64,000 nucleotides of DNA from Umbilicaria muhlenbergii (GCA_000611775.1 KK106984.1:2452580-2516579), one strand, 5' to 3'; numbered from the stretch's first letter, positions 35,752 through 48,342 are shown. The notes: generated by a model from the sequence alone, not told the origin. Made by a program: numbers and translations.

Positions 35752-36591
35752 CCTCCAGCTGCCGGACTTGGAAGGCTATAAATAAGCCGCTCGGCACGAC
35801 GTACGTGACCGCTTTTCGATTCTGCAGGACGCTGTTGGGAGGGTAGAGAAGTGTTCTGCAGCTTTTAAAGCTTTTGTTGTGGCTTCTCGTTATGATCGGC
35901 AATCAAAAGTGAGGTTGGAATCGGAAGCGAGGATTGATACTTCTTCCTTGGTCGCACCTGGAAACACTGAGATCCACCCAAGTCCCAAGCTAAATTCAAG
36001 AAGTATCACATTAATCTAGACAAGGCTCTGATGATGTCTACCTCTCGCTTGTCACAGAGGCGAGTCTTGAAGCAAGGCTGGATGAGGATAGGGTAGACTG
36101 CAGAGTACTATAACAGTCATCACTTGGACCGGGCGCGTTGTCTATCGGGCTGCATAAGGCTGAGGCGAGCCTAGCGCTCCGTGCTTCATCTCCTGCAATA
36201 CCGTACCACTCGTACCACCTACGCCGCCTGGCCTGACGTACCTGACCAATTACTCCTGCGTCGTAAACCCACAGGTACAAAGGTACAAAGGCCCTCCGAC
36301 ATCACAGGAAATGACAAAGACAAACCCATGCTGAGGCTGAGGAGACCCGTCCCAGATACCGGAAAAATGACGATGGCAGAGTCTGCCCATTATGTTTTCT
36401 ATTGGTTTTCCTGTTCGACATGTTCAAGCCTGCTGGGTCCTTCGAACACACCTAAGACCAACGGATAGAAAAAGTAGATAGCCATCTGATTAAGCTGTAG
36501 TTTCTTGCCCTGGGTATCATGCGTGAAGAAGCATACAAAGGGGAGCCTTTGCCCGCAACGCGCCTCCATTTATTTCACCACTCGAACTCGC
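35752..36591. other. Intergenic: KAP95 upstream region and APC4 3' flank
   Basis: 840 bp with small direct repeats such as CGTACCACTCGTACCACCTA (near 36205-36224) and GGTACAAAGGTACAAAGG (near 36276-36293). No gene seen. Confidence 0.45.
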
Positions 36592-39337
36592 TCATGTATT
36601 GTCTGTATCGTCCGTGACCTCATTCCCAACGTGGCTGTCTACATCAAACACCCGGTAGTGTAACTTGTCTTTCGCCAGAACACATACCACTCGTCTGCCT
36701 TTTCGACCGTTGATCTCCAGCTTCTCAGGGGCCCACGAGGCACTCGAGGAAAATGTGTGCCACGTGAGTCCGCTTACAATCTCCCGCTTGGTAAGGTCGA
36801 GTCCTATTGCCGACTCCGAGGCGGCGCCAGCCTCGCCCTGCGTTACACTTGTGTATACAGGGCGCAGAAGCGAGCTGGACGTCTTATTGTAAGGTATATT
36901 CAGCAGTTGGCAAGAAGCTATAAGTCTAGGGTGTTAGCTGTAAGACTTGTTGACTGTTGACCTCGCTGGAGCACCAACAGTCTTTGCTTATTGACAACAT
37001 CAAGGCTTCGTCATCGACGAACTTGATGTCGTCGACAGCCCCATCAGGAACCCGGATCAAAGCTAGCTCCACAGGCTCTGTGGCGCTGACCCCGTTCTCA
37101 ATGTTCAATACAAGCCTGTAAACACGCACTGCGTATACCGTAAGTACCATCCTCTCCCGGAGAAGATACGAATAAATTACCACACTCCTGCTCATCGGTA
37201 GGAGTCACCGCAACGTACGCCACAGGCTTATCAAGCCCCTCGCAATGCTGATGAACCACATTGTCAGCATATTAGTCAGTGTCGCCGAGTGACTTCCGGC
37301 TTACCTCAACCACCATCCTCATATCTTTACCTTTCGGGGCATTTGAGCCATATTCTTCGAGGGGAATAGGTGTTCCAAACATAACGTTTCTCCTCTGCGT
37401 CTCAGCAATCCTTTTGAAAACCAATTCGCATTGTGCCCCAAGATGTGTTGAAAGTTCTTTTAATCCTGGGAGTTTGGACCTTGGAGGTTGGCCTTGTTGA
37501 GATCTTTGGTGCTCTCGTTTGTACATGTCATATAAGGATGTACCATCCGCCGCCAGATCCCAGCTAGATCGCATGTCAACTGGTGTTTGAATGTCAAAGG
37601 ATCGCAGTAGCCGGCTTTGAGTCATGGCTCCTTCGATGTATTCAAGTACTTTTGCATGATCGATATGGTTTTCTTTCTCCGCTGCTTCTTCTGCTGAAGC
37701 TGAAGTTGGATCTGCAGATTGTGTTTCTATCTCGCAACGAAGCCATGTTGAAAATGCAAGAAATTGCCGAAGCTCGGATCCTGCAGAGAGCAAAATCTCA
37801 TGTGCAAGAAACTGCACACAATTGACCGTGTCAAGGACGTTGTTCAGCTCCTGCGTAGAAAGACCAAGCGTGGCGTTCGAGTCCTGGAATTTGGAGAGGC
37901 CACGAAGCCGACTGACAAGGACACCGAATCTTTCTAGGGCGGGAAGCAGATTCTCATGCGCTAAACGCCGAACATTCTCGTAGCCCGTAGTCGCAGCCTT
38001 TTCCCAACGTTTGTGTCCCTACTAATGCATCAGCCCAAACATTGCAGCAGTCAAGGTTTTCTAGATGATTCGACCCTTTCCCCAAGCTCATCTACCAGCC
38101 ATTCTTTTACCTGCGGAGAACAATTCCCGGTAACAACAAGATGGTATGCAGCTTGTATCCAGCCACAATTACACTTTTGTTGCAGAGTCTCTTCGATGTT
38201 GCGAATAAATTTGCCAGGAAGATCTTGAGAGGCCTGGAACTCATTATACATCTGTGTCTGGACCTGGTTGATGTAGCGAAGAACATTATGTAGCTGTGTC
38301 GACTTTGAAGCTAGCATTGCAAGATGTCGGCCAGAGCTAGATATTAGACGGAGGTCAAGCGGCACCACGCAAAGATTCTCTCGGTCCCCATGGGTAGTCG
38401 ACACTAAAAGTAAATGACTGGAATAGAAGGGATGAGAACAATGCAACAGCGGCCGGCTTTCAGTAAGGTCTTGATTGGCCAAGCGGAGGTTGAAGCTTCC
38501 TATCTCGAAGAAGTCGAAAATGCTCAAGTGGATGGTACCATCTTCAAACCCAACAACAAGAACGTCCGCAGAGTCATCCGATTTCGTATTTATAGGGTGG
38601 AAGATTGCATCCAATGATGCCCTGGAACTAAACACATCATCTCTGTCGAATGTCAGCCGTTAAAAGACGGCCTCGTATGTCGACCAGAATGACTTACTCC
38701 TTCCCGCCGGAGGGTAGCACACTGAGTTTAGGCAGTGCTCCTTCAACGTCTAGAGAGGCCAGATCTCGAGGCAGGTCCGAAACAGTATCTGATGCATAGG
38801 CCTGGACTGTCTGACTCAGTATATCATCTAGTGTCACATCATCCCCTAGGCCCCGAAGCCGACGCTTTACACTTTTGGCGTCCGTGAAGTTGAGTCCCCA
38901 ACCTAGACAACAGACTTGTGCCAGAGAGTGCGTTGAGCAGTCCAGTTGGTGCGCCGCTTTGCCGCTGTGAGCATCTATCAAACGAACCACATGATCACTG
39001 AATGCCGCAGCGAGGACTCGGCCTGTTAGGAACTTAGCAAAATATCATAACGACTATGTTAAAGCGGAGAGCTCCAGGGCAAGCGCTGACCGTTGGGTTT
39101 CCAGCGAATCTGATTGACCTTGCATGCCGAATTCTTGTTAGCAATACCAAATACTCGCTGGCCATTCAGCCTGAAAACATGCACTTGTTCATCGACTGTC
39201 GCCAATGCGACCAGATCCATCGTTGGACAATAAGCTACATGCTCCGGCTTGATGGCTACCGGCATCACCTTCTCGGCCAGCATGCTCAGCGATGTGCCAT
39301 TATCCATGTTTGGCGGCACGGTAAGAAGTGCCATCAT
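36592..39337 (-). CDS. APC4: Anaphase-promoting complex subunit 4
   Basis: Seven exons on the minus strand: 39337-39091, 39022-38698, 38642-38075, 38018-37305, 37247-37181, 37128-36979 and 36917-36592, for 798 residues. The N-terminal half is the Apc4 WD40 domain (CPTMDLVALATVDEQVHVFRL; NQIRWKPNGRVLAAAFSD; HPINTKSDDSADVLVVGFED). The middle is the Apc4 long helical domain (HKRWEKAATTGYENVRRLAH; MSSSWDLAADG-like segments). The C-terminus returns to beta-rich sequence ending in DDTDNT. Apc4 is a scaffold of the APC/C ubiquitin ligase that triggers anaphase. Donors GTCAGC, GTCGAA and GTTGGT are weak but keep every junction in phase. The exon of 67 nt (37247-37181) is the shortest internal one. 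Confidence 0.9.
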
Positions 39338-39777
39338 ATTGTTCTTGTCTGGTTCTGCACCATTTGGTTTTCGCCGACGGGGCGGCCAATATAAATAATA
39401 GCAGGCATGGAGTTGACTGTGCTACGTGCAGCGAACCGCGGCGGTTTTAGAGTTCCCAATTTTCGAACACTAGGCTTGGTTAAGATACTTTATCTGCCAT
39501 CATCGCAAAGAGCGCTTCACATTCAAGGAAATCACTATTGCAAGAGAGCGGATACAGCCAGGATTTATTTGATCGGAGCTTAGACCGGACATAGCTAGAC
39601 CTATGTTCCCTTCGCATCGGAGACTGAACCAAGCCATCCACAGCCCAACGTTCTGCCTTGCTACCGTGTAGACCTTTCATAGCAACATCATAAGGAGGAC
39701 TCTGAGCAGTCAGATTTGAGCCTATTCTCGACACGCGCCTGAAGCTCCTACTTTTGACCATTTCCTAGCATTATAGA
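39338..39777. other. Intergenic: APC4 upstream region and delta-COP 3' flank
   Basis: 440 bp. A CCAATATAAATAATAG stretch at 39385-39400 lies about 50-60 bp before the APC4 ATG and is the only AT-rich promoter-like feature. A 93-codon minus-strand frame (39761-39480) starts 17 nt past the delta-COP stop, but nothing supports it as a gene. Confidence 0.4.
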
Positions 39778-41537
39778 CTATTCTATGATGTAAGACTCTG
39801 CAACGGACTTGACGTCTTTTGTAAACGACATGTCTTGATCCATGTCCATCAACGTGACGGATGATACCTAGAAATCAGTTAGCAAATGTTGAAGCGTTAT
39901 GTGAACTACAAGCTTACATCAACATCCACGAAGGGTCTTGTCTTTGAAAAGCGCACGCTCATTGGAAAGAATTCAGCCTCATCCTCAGCCTGAGCCTCAA
40001 ATTCAAAAGCCCCAGTTTCGTTGGTCTCATCAATCGCGCCAATGGTCCAATCTAGGCTGTCACCTGATACTTCATATACTGCGTCGAAACTTGATACTGC
40101 TGGCTCACTGGTCGCATATGGAATCGTCACAACAACATCCTTTAGGCTGTCCCCACCTGTCAACTCGTATTCCACAGTAATGGTCCAGGATTCATCCGAG
40201 CCTTTATTGACCCACACAGTGAAAGCGATAGGAAGAACGTTGCCAGTATCGCCGGCAGATGTAGCACTCCACCTGAGAACACCGACCGAATTGTTCGCAG
40301 GGAAACCTCTCGATGTGTCTTTTAGCTGAATGACTTTAGAACTGTTAAATAACGCTCTGTCCACATTTGGATGTGTACGGAATTGAGCACCACTGGCCGG
40401 ATTGGCCACCAAGTCAAGCTTGACTTTGGTAAGTGACGCATCGGAGATACGCAGTTGCAGGTCACCTTTGACGTTGAACGACTTAAGGGTCCCCTCCCTG
40501 GACAGCTTGGCAGATATGGTCTCAGCCACGGTGATGTGGATAGCATCCCGGTCAAGTGAAGCAGAAACTTGCGCTGATGAAGCCTTTTCTACTGCTACAA
40601 GCGGCTGCGTATTAGACACCAATGGTGCTGATTCCTCGGCTTGTGTTCCGAGTTCTCCCCTAACTCGTTCGAACATGTCTGTGGTCTTCGACTTCTTGCC
40701 CAGTTGCATGCCTTTACCTTTGGGAGCAGCAGCCCTATGATCATGTCAGTCCAATCCTTCCCAAGATTTTTGTGGACGAACTTGAATGTCTTATTCTTCT
40801 CGGCCTCGTAACTGTCGTAGGTGTCTGTAATGGCGGGTCGAGATGGAGGAGTGTATGTCGGGTAGGTGGGTGTTCGCGGGAGAGCATTTCGACCGTTACG
40901 AGCCATTTCTTTGCGTTGAAGCTCAAGCTGCTTCGCCTTTCTCTTCCGTTCCTCGGTAGCCTCGAGTTCCTTATTCTATTGTCACCCTTCAGCGATAGCT
41001 TCTACTAACACTTGCACGAAGAGGCAGCAGACCCTAGATATTATTTCCTGTATCCTTTCCTCATGACTCTCCATCTCGAGAAACGTTTTGATCTGCCCTA
41101 GAGACAGATTCTCCCGGTAGCCCAAAGTTACTATCTCGTCAAAAGCGCTCAGTAGTTCGTAGGCATTGCGTAATATCTCTCGCTCGTCCAAGCTCTTGCA
41201 TATGCTAGAGACTACTTGTGCAAACAAATGCAGGGAGTCAATATCTTGTAGGATGTTGGACTGTCTGTTGGTGATGAGGACCATGTAGAGCTCGTCAAGC
41301 GGCTGGTAAACATATCGAACGTTATCTTGCTCGACCGTAGTATGTTGCGTCCCAGAGTCGGCGAGCTTCGGAAATGATGCTAAGAGGCCTTCAATCCTCG
41401 ACCGCGCAATTTCACGGAACTGTCTGGACAAGACCGCCTTCCCCCCCCTGGTGCATATCGACGCAGCGAGGACCACCTAGAACTGCTTAGCATAAACTGT
41501 CCGCTTAGGACTCAAGGACTTGAAGATGGTATACCAT
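39778..41537 (-). CDS. RET2: Coatomer subunit delta (delta-COP, Ret2/archain)
   Basis: Exons on the minus strand: 41537-41535 (ATG only), 41476-41033, 40975-40782, 40734-39918 and 39867-39778, for 515 residues. The start reads M^VVLAASICTRGGKAVLSRQF, the delta-COP longin/adaptin-type N-terminus. After a linker (MQLGKKSKTTDMFERVRGE) comes the mu-homology domain with ISAKLSREGTLKSFNVKGDL and TVEYELTGGDSLKDVVVTIP, ending DVKSVAESYIIE. It belongs to the COPI coat, which drives retrograde Golgi-to-ER transport; yeast Ret2 has 546 residues, the human protein 511. The start codon touches the donor GTATAC directly and the 58-nt intron ends in CTAG just before GTG GTC CTC. No other upstream ATG restores MVVLAAS. 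Confidence 0.94.
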
Positions 41538-42207
41538 GATGATCCACAACGCTCCAGCAAGAGCTCACCGTAATGTCAAGCACTGTATCACTTTCGCAGG
41601 CAGAGGCATTGCAGGACACCTAGACGAAGCACGGGGCAGCCCTATTGCTCGTGAGACTGAATTGTGTCCTTGTCCATTAAAAGCTTAGCGAAGCCGAGCT
41701 TTGCTCAATGCGGAATAAGCCGGAAGTTTGTCTTGACACTCTCCATACATCCTCCGTGTCTCTCTTCTCTCCTCTCCGAATTGTGTCACTCATGCTAGAG
41801 TTCCGTGTATGGACGGTGTCATCTTACGGTCATCTGTTTTCCGCCATATGTCCTGAGTTGTTACCCACACAGTCGTACTTGCCCTCTCTCCCCCGCTTAT
41901 CGAAAAGCCTCGAGACGTGACACTGAGCGTCTTTCACCTTCGTGAACGGATTTTCACTCCTTCCTCACTGGCCAATCATCGGAACATCCACTTCGAGAAA
42001 GGCCTTGCTCTCATTCTTGGTCTTTACTGAGGATATTTTCGGCCTCGTTCAAAGGCCGCGAGCTCACCGGTACCAGTCGTCTCGCCTCAAGTTCACCAAG
42101 CTGTAGGTTAGCGAAAGTTTTGCTGAGCACGCGCGTCTCGCTCATCAGTATTCAAGTCTACCAGGATATGACAGTCAACATCAAGGATTTGCTCGCCTGA
42201 CTTTAAC
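41538..42207. promoter_or_regulatory. Divergent spacer delta-COP / acidic protein gene
   Basis: 670 bp between divergent starts, with pyrimidine-rich stretches on the plus strand near 41755-41780 and 41880-41895. No clear TATA box or named site. Confidence 0.4.
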
Positions 42208-44948
42208 ATGACGACGACTGCAAACCCTTCAAGCCATTCGCAATTTGGCCCGCCAACAGCCGAAGACCCCATGGAGCTTGTTTCCGACATGGATCGACGT
42301 CCTGCTATCGACGAGGACAATGATATTGATCTTGACCTCACTGGAGATCAACCAGAAGACGATGACGATGATTACATGATCGATGACGCAAATTCCGACC
42401 CTGATCAACAGCTCTACCGCGAAAACCTACTACAAGCAGGCAATGACGACGAGATGCTAGATGAGGACGATACACCGCTGGGGTATGAGAATACTATGCC
42501 TGTCAACGATGTAGATCTTGACGATGCGACTCTCTCAATACAAGAATATAACACAAAGCCGGTCGGAGACTCGTATTTTGCAGAAACCCCACAGCAGGAT
42601 CCAATTCCCTTGGGGCAGGACGCACTAAGGGAGGAGCCGACCGGAGTAACTCTCATGTACGACAGGGACATTATTTCGATGCAAGAAGAACCCTCTAAGC
42701 AAGCTTCTCCACGAACAGAAACTCAGACACAGACCAATACTCCTGAAGTAGAATCTCGGCCCGATGGCGTCTTCCAAGCTGAAACAGATACTGCGGTTGA
42801 AGGCCAAGATAGCTCAGACAGAGTGCCTACGGATAGCAATGCCTATGACAGCTCTGGCGATATGACTTTTCCAGGCGTGACCGAACCCCACACGGAGGCT
42901 TCGCAGCCGGTCGAAGATCCTGGGGTTCATGCTTCCATGGACAGTGTGGATGCGCCTCAGGATGATGGCAGTCCCCAAATTGAGGTTCCCCTACCGGTAG
43001 CTTCGCGTGTGCATCCGGTGGTTGTCGTCTATCAGAATAACGAAATCTCACTTTTCCCACCCCTCGAACAAGATCAAGAATCCTCTCAAACCTTCTTCGT
43101 CCACGACGAGAAACTTGCAGGTGAGAGCATCAGCAAACTTCTAGAGGCGTGCAGGGTAGTGCTCGATGAGAGCATAGGCGAAGAAGAAGAACTGGAGATT
43201 CGAATCGAGGAGTTAGGTCTCTACATCAATGAGGTGGGTTGTCCTACTGTGCTCATATGATCCCTCTGCTGATCATTTCTTCCTGCAGGGTGCCATCGAG
43301 TCTCATACCACCACACTAACACAAATACTAGATACTTACCTGCAGCTGCAACATCAAGATGGGTTTGAAAACCCCGACCCGTTATACTTGACTCTCTGCA
43401 CCAGAATTAAATTCTTACATCGCTTTGCCTCCCTTGTCGCTGCTGCTGCTGAGGGCAAAGGTCTCTCGCAGCTCCGTTTCTGGGAGAGTCCAGAGGATAG
43501 TGACGAGGTGTCCGACGCCCAGCAGGGACATAGCTTTGCAGGCGCAACGGAGGTGTTTAGCGAAGACTTTACAAGTGCTGAAGCTGGTGCGGGCTCACCA
43601 GCAGAACGACTCGGGAAAACCGATAACGAGAGCCGGCCCGGCACCTCCTTGGACGATGGTGTCTCTCCCTCAGCTCGCCATGAAGTCGTACCAAAATCCG
43701 AGCCAGTTCGTACACCAGAAGCTGTTGAATTTCCTCGAACCCAAGTTGCTACGACCTTAGGTATTACCACTGGCAAGCCGGATGCTCATAACGACAACGC
43801 CACTGATGGCACCGATCAAGGACAACAGCAAACAGTTTCAGACCCCACATCAGACGAGCATCGACAGACTATACAAGGACCCGAGTCGCCATCGTTGCCA
43901 GCTGAGCCTGGCATAGAGAATGGAGACACAATCGAATACGAAGACGAAGACAATGTAGACCCGGAAGCTTCAGTCGGGTCTTCCACGCTTCAAGGCGACG
44001 TCTCCGAGACAGCAGCCGAGGAGGCACAACTTCAGCACCCAGAATTGATCTACATTGCAGAATCTCACAATGGTAGCGCTGCAGAGGAATATCCTGAAGA
44101 AAACCCAGAAGTTCCTGATAGTCTAGATGAACATTCGTCAATAGTAGGTGTTGTATACCAACGCGACCATAGCATTGCGTATGGTAGCGAAGAGGACCTT
44201 GGTCATGATAACCGACTTGTTACCCAAGATGGAGCACCTGTTGAGCTCACCGAGTCAGAACACGAAGAGCATGGGAAACATCAAAGCGATCATCAACAAG
44301 AGTTTCAAGAGGCAGAGGAAGATGAAGAGCAACTGGACCTTGATCAAAACCTGCAATATGCTAACCATGGCCTTCTCCATACCACGCATAAAGATGAGCT
44401 AACCGATCATCAACGCCCCACTCCTTCAATTTCCAATGTTGGCCAAGGGTACGGCCGTGCAAACACTGATCAAGTCTCTACCGCTGATAGCGATGAAGTC
44501 GCTGGCCAGGGCTTCGTGTATCACAAACAGCATTTCCACGAGGGGGCCAGCGGAGCCTATATTGCTGAACAGGTCACAGAAGAAGAGACGAGCGATGGCA
44601 AACTTGACCAAACGTCTGTCATCGGCTTTGTCAACCCGGAAATGCCCACAGTACGATCCGGAGATGGAAATCATAATCTCCCGGCACCCACAGCGGACGT
44701 CGATGAGATCACATACGAGGAGGACGAGATCGAAGGGGCTATCGATAAAGAGGTGATACGAACATACGTAAATGCAAGCCCTAAATCTTCGGTTAGTGCT
44801 ACATTGAAGCGGGTGCGGAGTCCACCGGAAGAGGACAACGCATTCGAAACAGATTTTCTAGGTAAGACTTCTTCGAGATATCACTATACGAAGACTGAAC
44901 TGATGTATCTGTACCTCAGCGGATCCAAAACGTGTTCGATCCGAATGA
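42208..44948 (+). CDS. Conserved-looking acidic protein of unknown function
   Basis: Exons 42208-43233, 43289-44861 and 44920-44948 give 875 residues. The protein is extremely rich in Asp, Glu, Gln and Ser, with runs such as EDDDDDYMIDD and YEDEDNVDPE. One ordered block lies at about residues 265-400: VHPVVVVYQNNEISLFPPLE, FVHDEKLAGESISKLLEACR, then TLTQILDTYLQLQHQDGFEN and KFLHRFASLVAAAA. Intron 1 falls inside this block and its removal keeps it in frame. The end is basic-acidic: SVSATLKRVRSPPEE and finally DPKRVRSE, an NLS-like signal split by intron 2. I would guess a nuclear protein; I do not recognise the family. Confidence 0.78.
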
Positions 44949-45190
44949 TTGAATTCATAACGATACCTAGCCTACATGCTACACACTCTAGCACGAGCTG
45001 GATCCAGCATGGTCCACCCTACTTTCTTTCCACCGGATCTTCTCTGGCACGAGAAACTGGTTTCCGTAACAGACGCAGTCTGGATAAACTCCACCGGTGT
45101 CGCTGCCTGCACCTGTCATTTTCCTCGAAAGCGGTTCTACAACCAGCGCCGGCGCCGTAAACGCTCCATTGCCATGAGACAAGGGATAGA
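44949..45190. other. Intergenic after the acidic protein gene
   Basis: 3' flank. An open frame (44976-45194) runs here without domain support. Confidence 0.35.
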
Positions 45191-45539
45191 ATGAGGACCT
45201 CACCACGATGCAACGAGGAATCTCGGAAAGACTCGAGGAAAAGCTCACATACTGAGGTCGTAGTAAGATGCGAGAAGGTGAGTCCGCACGGTAAGTTTTC
45301 GGCGCCCGTAGGTATATGCTTTTCAGTCCGAGTCCTACTGCATATCTCGCTATGATACCCTAACCGTCGACTTTGCCCTGCAATCCGCGGTGATGCCCTG
45401 GGATCCCGACTCTGGGGAAATGACCGGGCAATACTCTTGCATGAAGCGCTTCTATCCACATGCCGCGATAGTCACTCTCCCCTTGTTACTTTGCGTTATC
45501 CTATTCTCATTCGCAGCGGCTCTGATAGCATCAGTTTAG
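45191..45539 (+). CDS. Candidate small membrane protein (uncertain)
   Basis: A possible two-exon gene: 45191-45277 and 45327-45539, joined across a 49-nt GT-AG intron (GTGAGT donor, TTTTCAG acceptor), 99 residues. The second exon ends with an apolar helix of about 24 residues (AAIVTLPLLLCVILFSFAAA) close to the stop, with a short positively charged segment before it (CMKRFYPH), so a C-terminal membrane anchor is likely if it is translated. The first exon is charged and unremarkable and the true 5' end may lie elsewhere. No homologue is recognised. This is the only coding candidate in the 1.45-kb gap. Confidence 0.3.
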
Positions 45540-46398
45540 ATTTGCTCATCTGCCAGGTGGCATAGCCAAGATGAAGGAAGGCCTGCTTCCAGATGTTGGG
45601 GATCGTAGCATATTGTAAGATGTTAACTAAGGGTCGGGCACTAGCTATTCCAGCATAACAAGCATACAAGGTCAAATCCGCAATGTGTCATGTGTTGTTC
45701 TGAAGGCTGTGAACGGGGAGCTGCGAATGGTAACTGTTCGATGCATGTCCACGGATGTAAATGAAGTAGGGGGCGGACCCATACCAGATGAGTAAAATAC
45801 AGTAACGGTGCATTGTAAGTAAGGTATTACACGGTGCAGCGTGCCGTGCAGAAAGCCACGCGTACGCAAGCGGCTGCGAGGCCGATCCCAATCTTTTCTT
45901 AGACATTGGATTTCAGAACTAAGGTAAGGAGTACCACCTCCTGTACGGAGTACCATACGAGCCTGTCCTACTTTCATCCAGGAGCTGTCCAGCCCAGCCC
46001 ATCTGTTACTGGTGAAAGCTCAGCAATCTTTCTCTGCACTCAATAAGACAGGAGGATCAGGGGCTGCGTCGCACATGCCTTGGGCTTTGCCTGCCTCCTA
46101 GACACCTCCGTCTACACACAACCGCCGAAGAGACTGATGCGCCCACCCCTGGCTGCCGTAAACCTGGCTCACCCCATTGACCGACTGGAGTTGTTTGATC
46201 CTAGAGTCTGGAAACCGTAGAGCTGCCTTGGAGCGTGATCAAAGTGTGCGGCTTTTCAACAACGCGAATTCGAGCACGCTGGCAGAAGGTTTATACCGCG
46301 CGCCTCATCTGGCCTTCCTCTTCGTCTCTGTGAGCAAAGAAAAGACCAGCCTTTTGGATCTGGCTTAGTTGGGAGGCCGGACCTCCTAGACTCTTGCC
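45540..46398. other. Intergenic: upstream region of the NIPA-type transporter
   Basis: About 860 bp. Nothing coding, no RNA gene and no repeat was recognised. Confidence 0.45.
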
Positions 46399-47701
46399 AT
46401 GTTGGAAGACAAGTACATCGGGCTGGCTTTAGCCATCACGTCGACAATGGCCATAGGGACAAGTTTTGTCATCACCAAGAAGGGATTACTCGAAGCAAGC
46501 GAACGCCATGGATTCGAAGGGGATGGTTTTGCATACTTGAAAAGCCCTACGTGGTGGGGCGGTATTGTCACACTGGTTGTTGGTGAGGTCGCAAACTTCG
46601 CAGCGTACGCATTTGCACCGGCCATTTTAGTGACCCCCCTTGGTGCCCTGAGTGTTCTCATCGGCGCGGTGCTGGGAGCATATTTCCTCAAAGAAGAGCT
46701 CGGAGTACTTGGGAGATTGGGATGTGCTATATGCCTCATTGGGTCCGTGATCATTGTTCTTCATGCTCCACCAGACAAAGAGATACAGACAGTGGATGAA
46801 ATTATCCACGATGCTATGCAACCAGGTACGTAGCTTACCTCCAACCTTTCGCGAGACAACGTTCTGAAGCCTTACTGTAGGCTTTCTACTCTATTGCACG
46901 GTTGTGGCAATCTTCTCGACAGTGATGATCTACAAGGTCGCCCCCATCTATGGCAAGAAGAACCCCCTTATATACATCTCAATCTGTTCCACAGTCGGAT
47001 CTATATCTGTTATGGCCGTCAAAGCATTTGGCATAGCCTTGAAATTAACCATCGGTGGGAATAACCAATTCTCACACCCTTCCACCTACGCATTTGCCAT
47101 TGTGGTGGTAGTCTGCATATTGACGCAGATGAACTATTTCAATAAAGCTTTGAGTCAGTTCTCAACATCTCTGTGTGTATGCTCTACCATCTTTATCAAC
47201 GAAGGGACTAATCCTAACTCTAGTGTGAACCCCCTGTACTACGTCACCTTCACTACAGCTACTTTGTGCGCCTCGTTCATCTTGTTCAGGGGCTTTAACA
47301 CTGCGGACGCCGTAAACACATTATCTCTTCTCAGCGGCTTCCTAGTGATATTCGCTGGTGTCTACCTACTTAATCTCTCGCGTGGAGATCCGGATGGTCA
47401 TCGGCTTCTCAATGGCAATATCGAAGATGGCGTTCCCACAGATGCGATCGCCAGCCTTCAAACACGACGCAGCATGCAATCTCGTCGGAGTCTGGAGCCC
47501 CGCCGGCTTAGCAACGGAAGCGTGGGATTTGGCAACAGGGGAGATAGGGAGGGGCTGATACATTCATACGATGAGGAGAACGGAGGTTTCGGTCTGACAG
47601 AACTGACGGAAGATAGCGAAGGTGAGAATGGGACGCTGCAGCAGAGCTTGGAAAGGCCCCGTAACAGCAAGAATCAACCGCCAAAAGTCCTTAGTCGATA
47701 G
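46399..47701 (+). CDS. NIPA-type magnesium transporter (DUF803 family)
   Basis: Exons 46399-46825, 46881-47172 and 47224-47701 give 398 residues. The start MLEDKYIGLALAITSTMAIG runs into the first membrane segment, and about nine hydrophobic segments follow. Family motifs are FVITKKGLL, YLKSPTWWGGI, GEVANFAAYAFAPAILVTPLGALSV split over two segments, and LKEELGVLGRLGCAICLIGS. Animal NIPA1-4 carry Mg2+ at endosomes and plasma membrane; the fungal substrate is inferred. The C-terminal tail of about 100 residues is hydrophilic with RRS phosphosite-like repeats. Intron 2 (47173-47223) is 51 nt and stop-free, so a retained form would add 17 residues inside a membrane region. Confidence 0.9.
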
Positions 47702-48342
47702 GAAGGGCTCCTCCATCTTGAATATTCCGGGTGGAGGACCAGATAGGCCTACAATGGCCCGTACCAACTGTGCATAGACCGCCATATTCTGGCACGCCTA
47801 CGAACGCTACGGGATCCGGCCGTTCGAGGGCAAGCATTTCTGTATTTTCTGTCATTGCGTTTGGAGAAACGAACGATAAAGAAGGCTCGCTGGTGCATGG
47901 GTGGCGTTCCTCTGGCCAACTTGGTGCATCATCTTTGGGGGCGGCAAAATCTATGTATATGCCTGTGTGAAAGATACCCAGGTCGAGTATTGTAGGCATT
48001 TCTCTTACGTCGACGTGCTGAGTACCTACGTTTTATACGAGACATAAAGGTTACCAAGTCCCCGACCTACAGTTGATGGAAACGCTTGCGTTGTCGCGTG
48101 ACGACTAGCATGCCAACGAAATTGCCAATTGGATCCCTTGAGTCTACCCTCATGATCTTTTCCAAGGACGTACCAAATGAGGACTTGGTACGGAATATTG
48201 TTATGTCATGTTCCGTAAAGATAGTAAATTACCGAATGCGGTGTCTCTTCCAGATGTACTTTAGCAGCGGTGCTAGGTGACTTACTACCTTACACGTTCG
48301 CTGCAACCCCACCATGGCATGCGCCTTGCCACAGGATATAAC
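47702..48342. other. Intergenic between the transporter and the Sac2-type phosphatase
   Basis: 640 bp between two plus-strand genes; open frames on both strands lack support. Confidence 0.4.

Noticed and set aside
39480-39761. 93-codon minus-strand frame starting 17 nt after the delta-COP stop
   Set aside because: Starts inside the probable 3' UTR; no domain, and a frame of this length is expected by chance several times in 64 kb.
32667-41537. KAP95-APC4-delta-COP as a functional operon-like cluster
   Set aside because: Same strand and head-to-tail, but spacers are 440-840 bp, the functions are unrelated and no shared regulatory site is seen.
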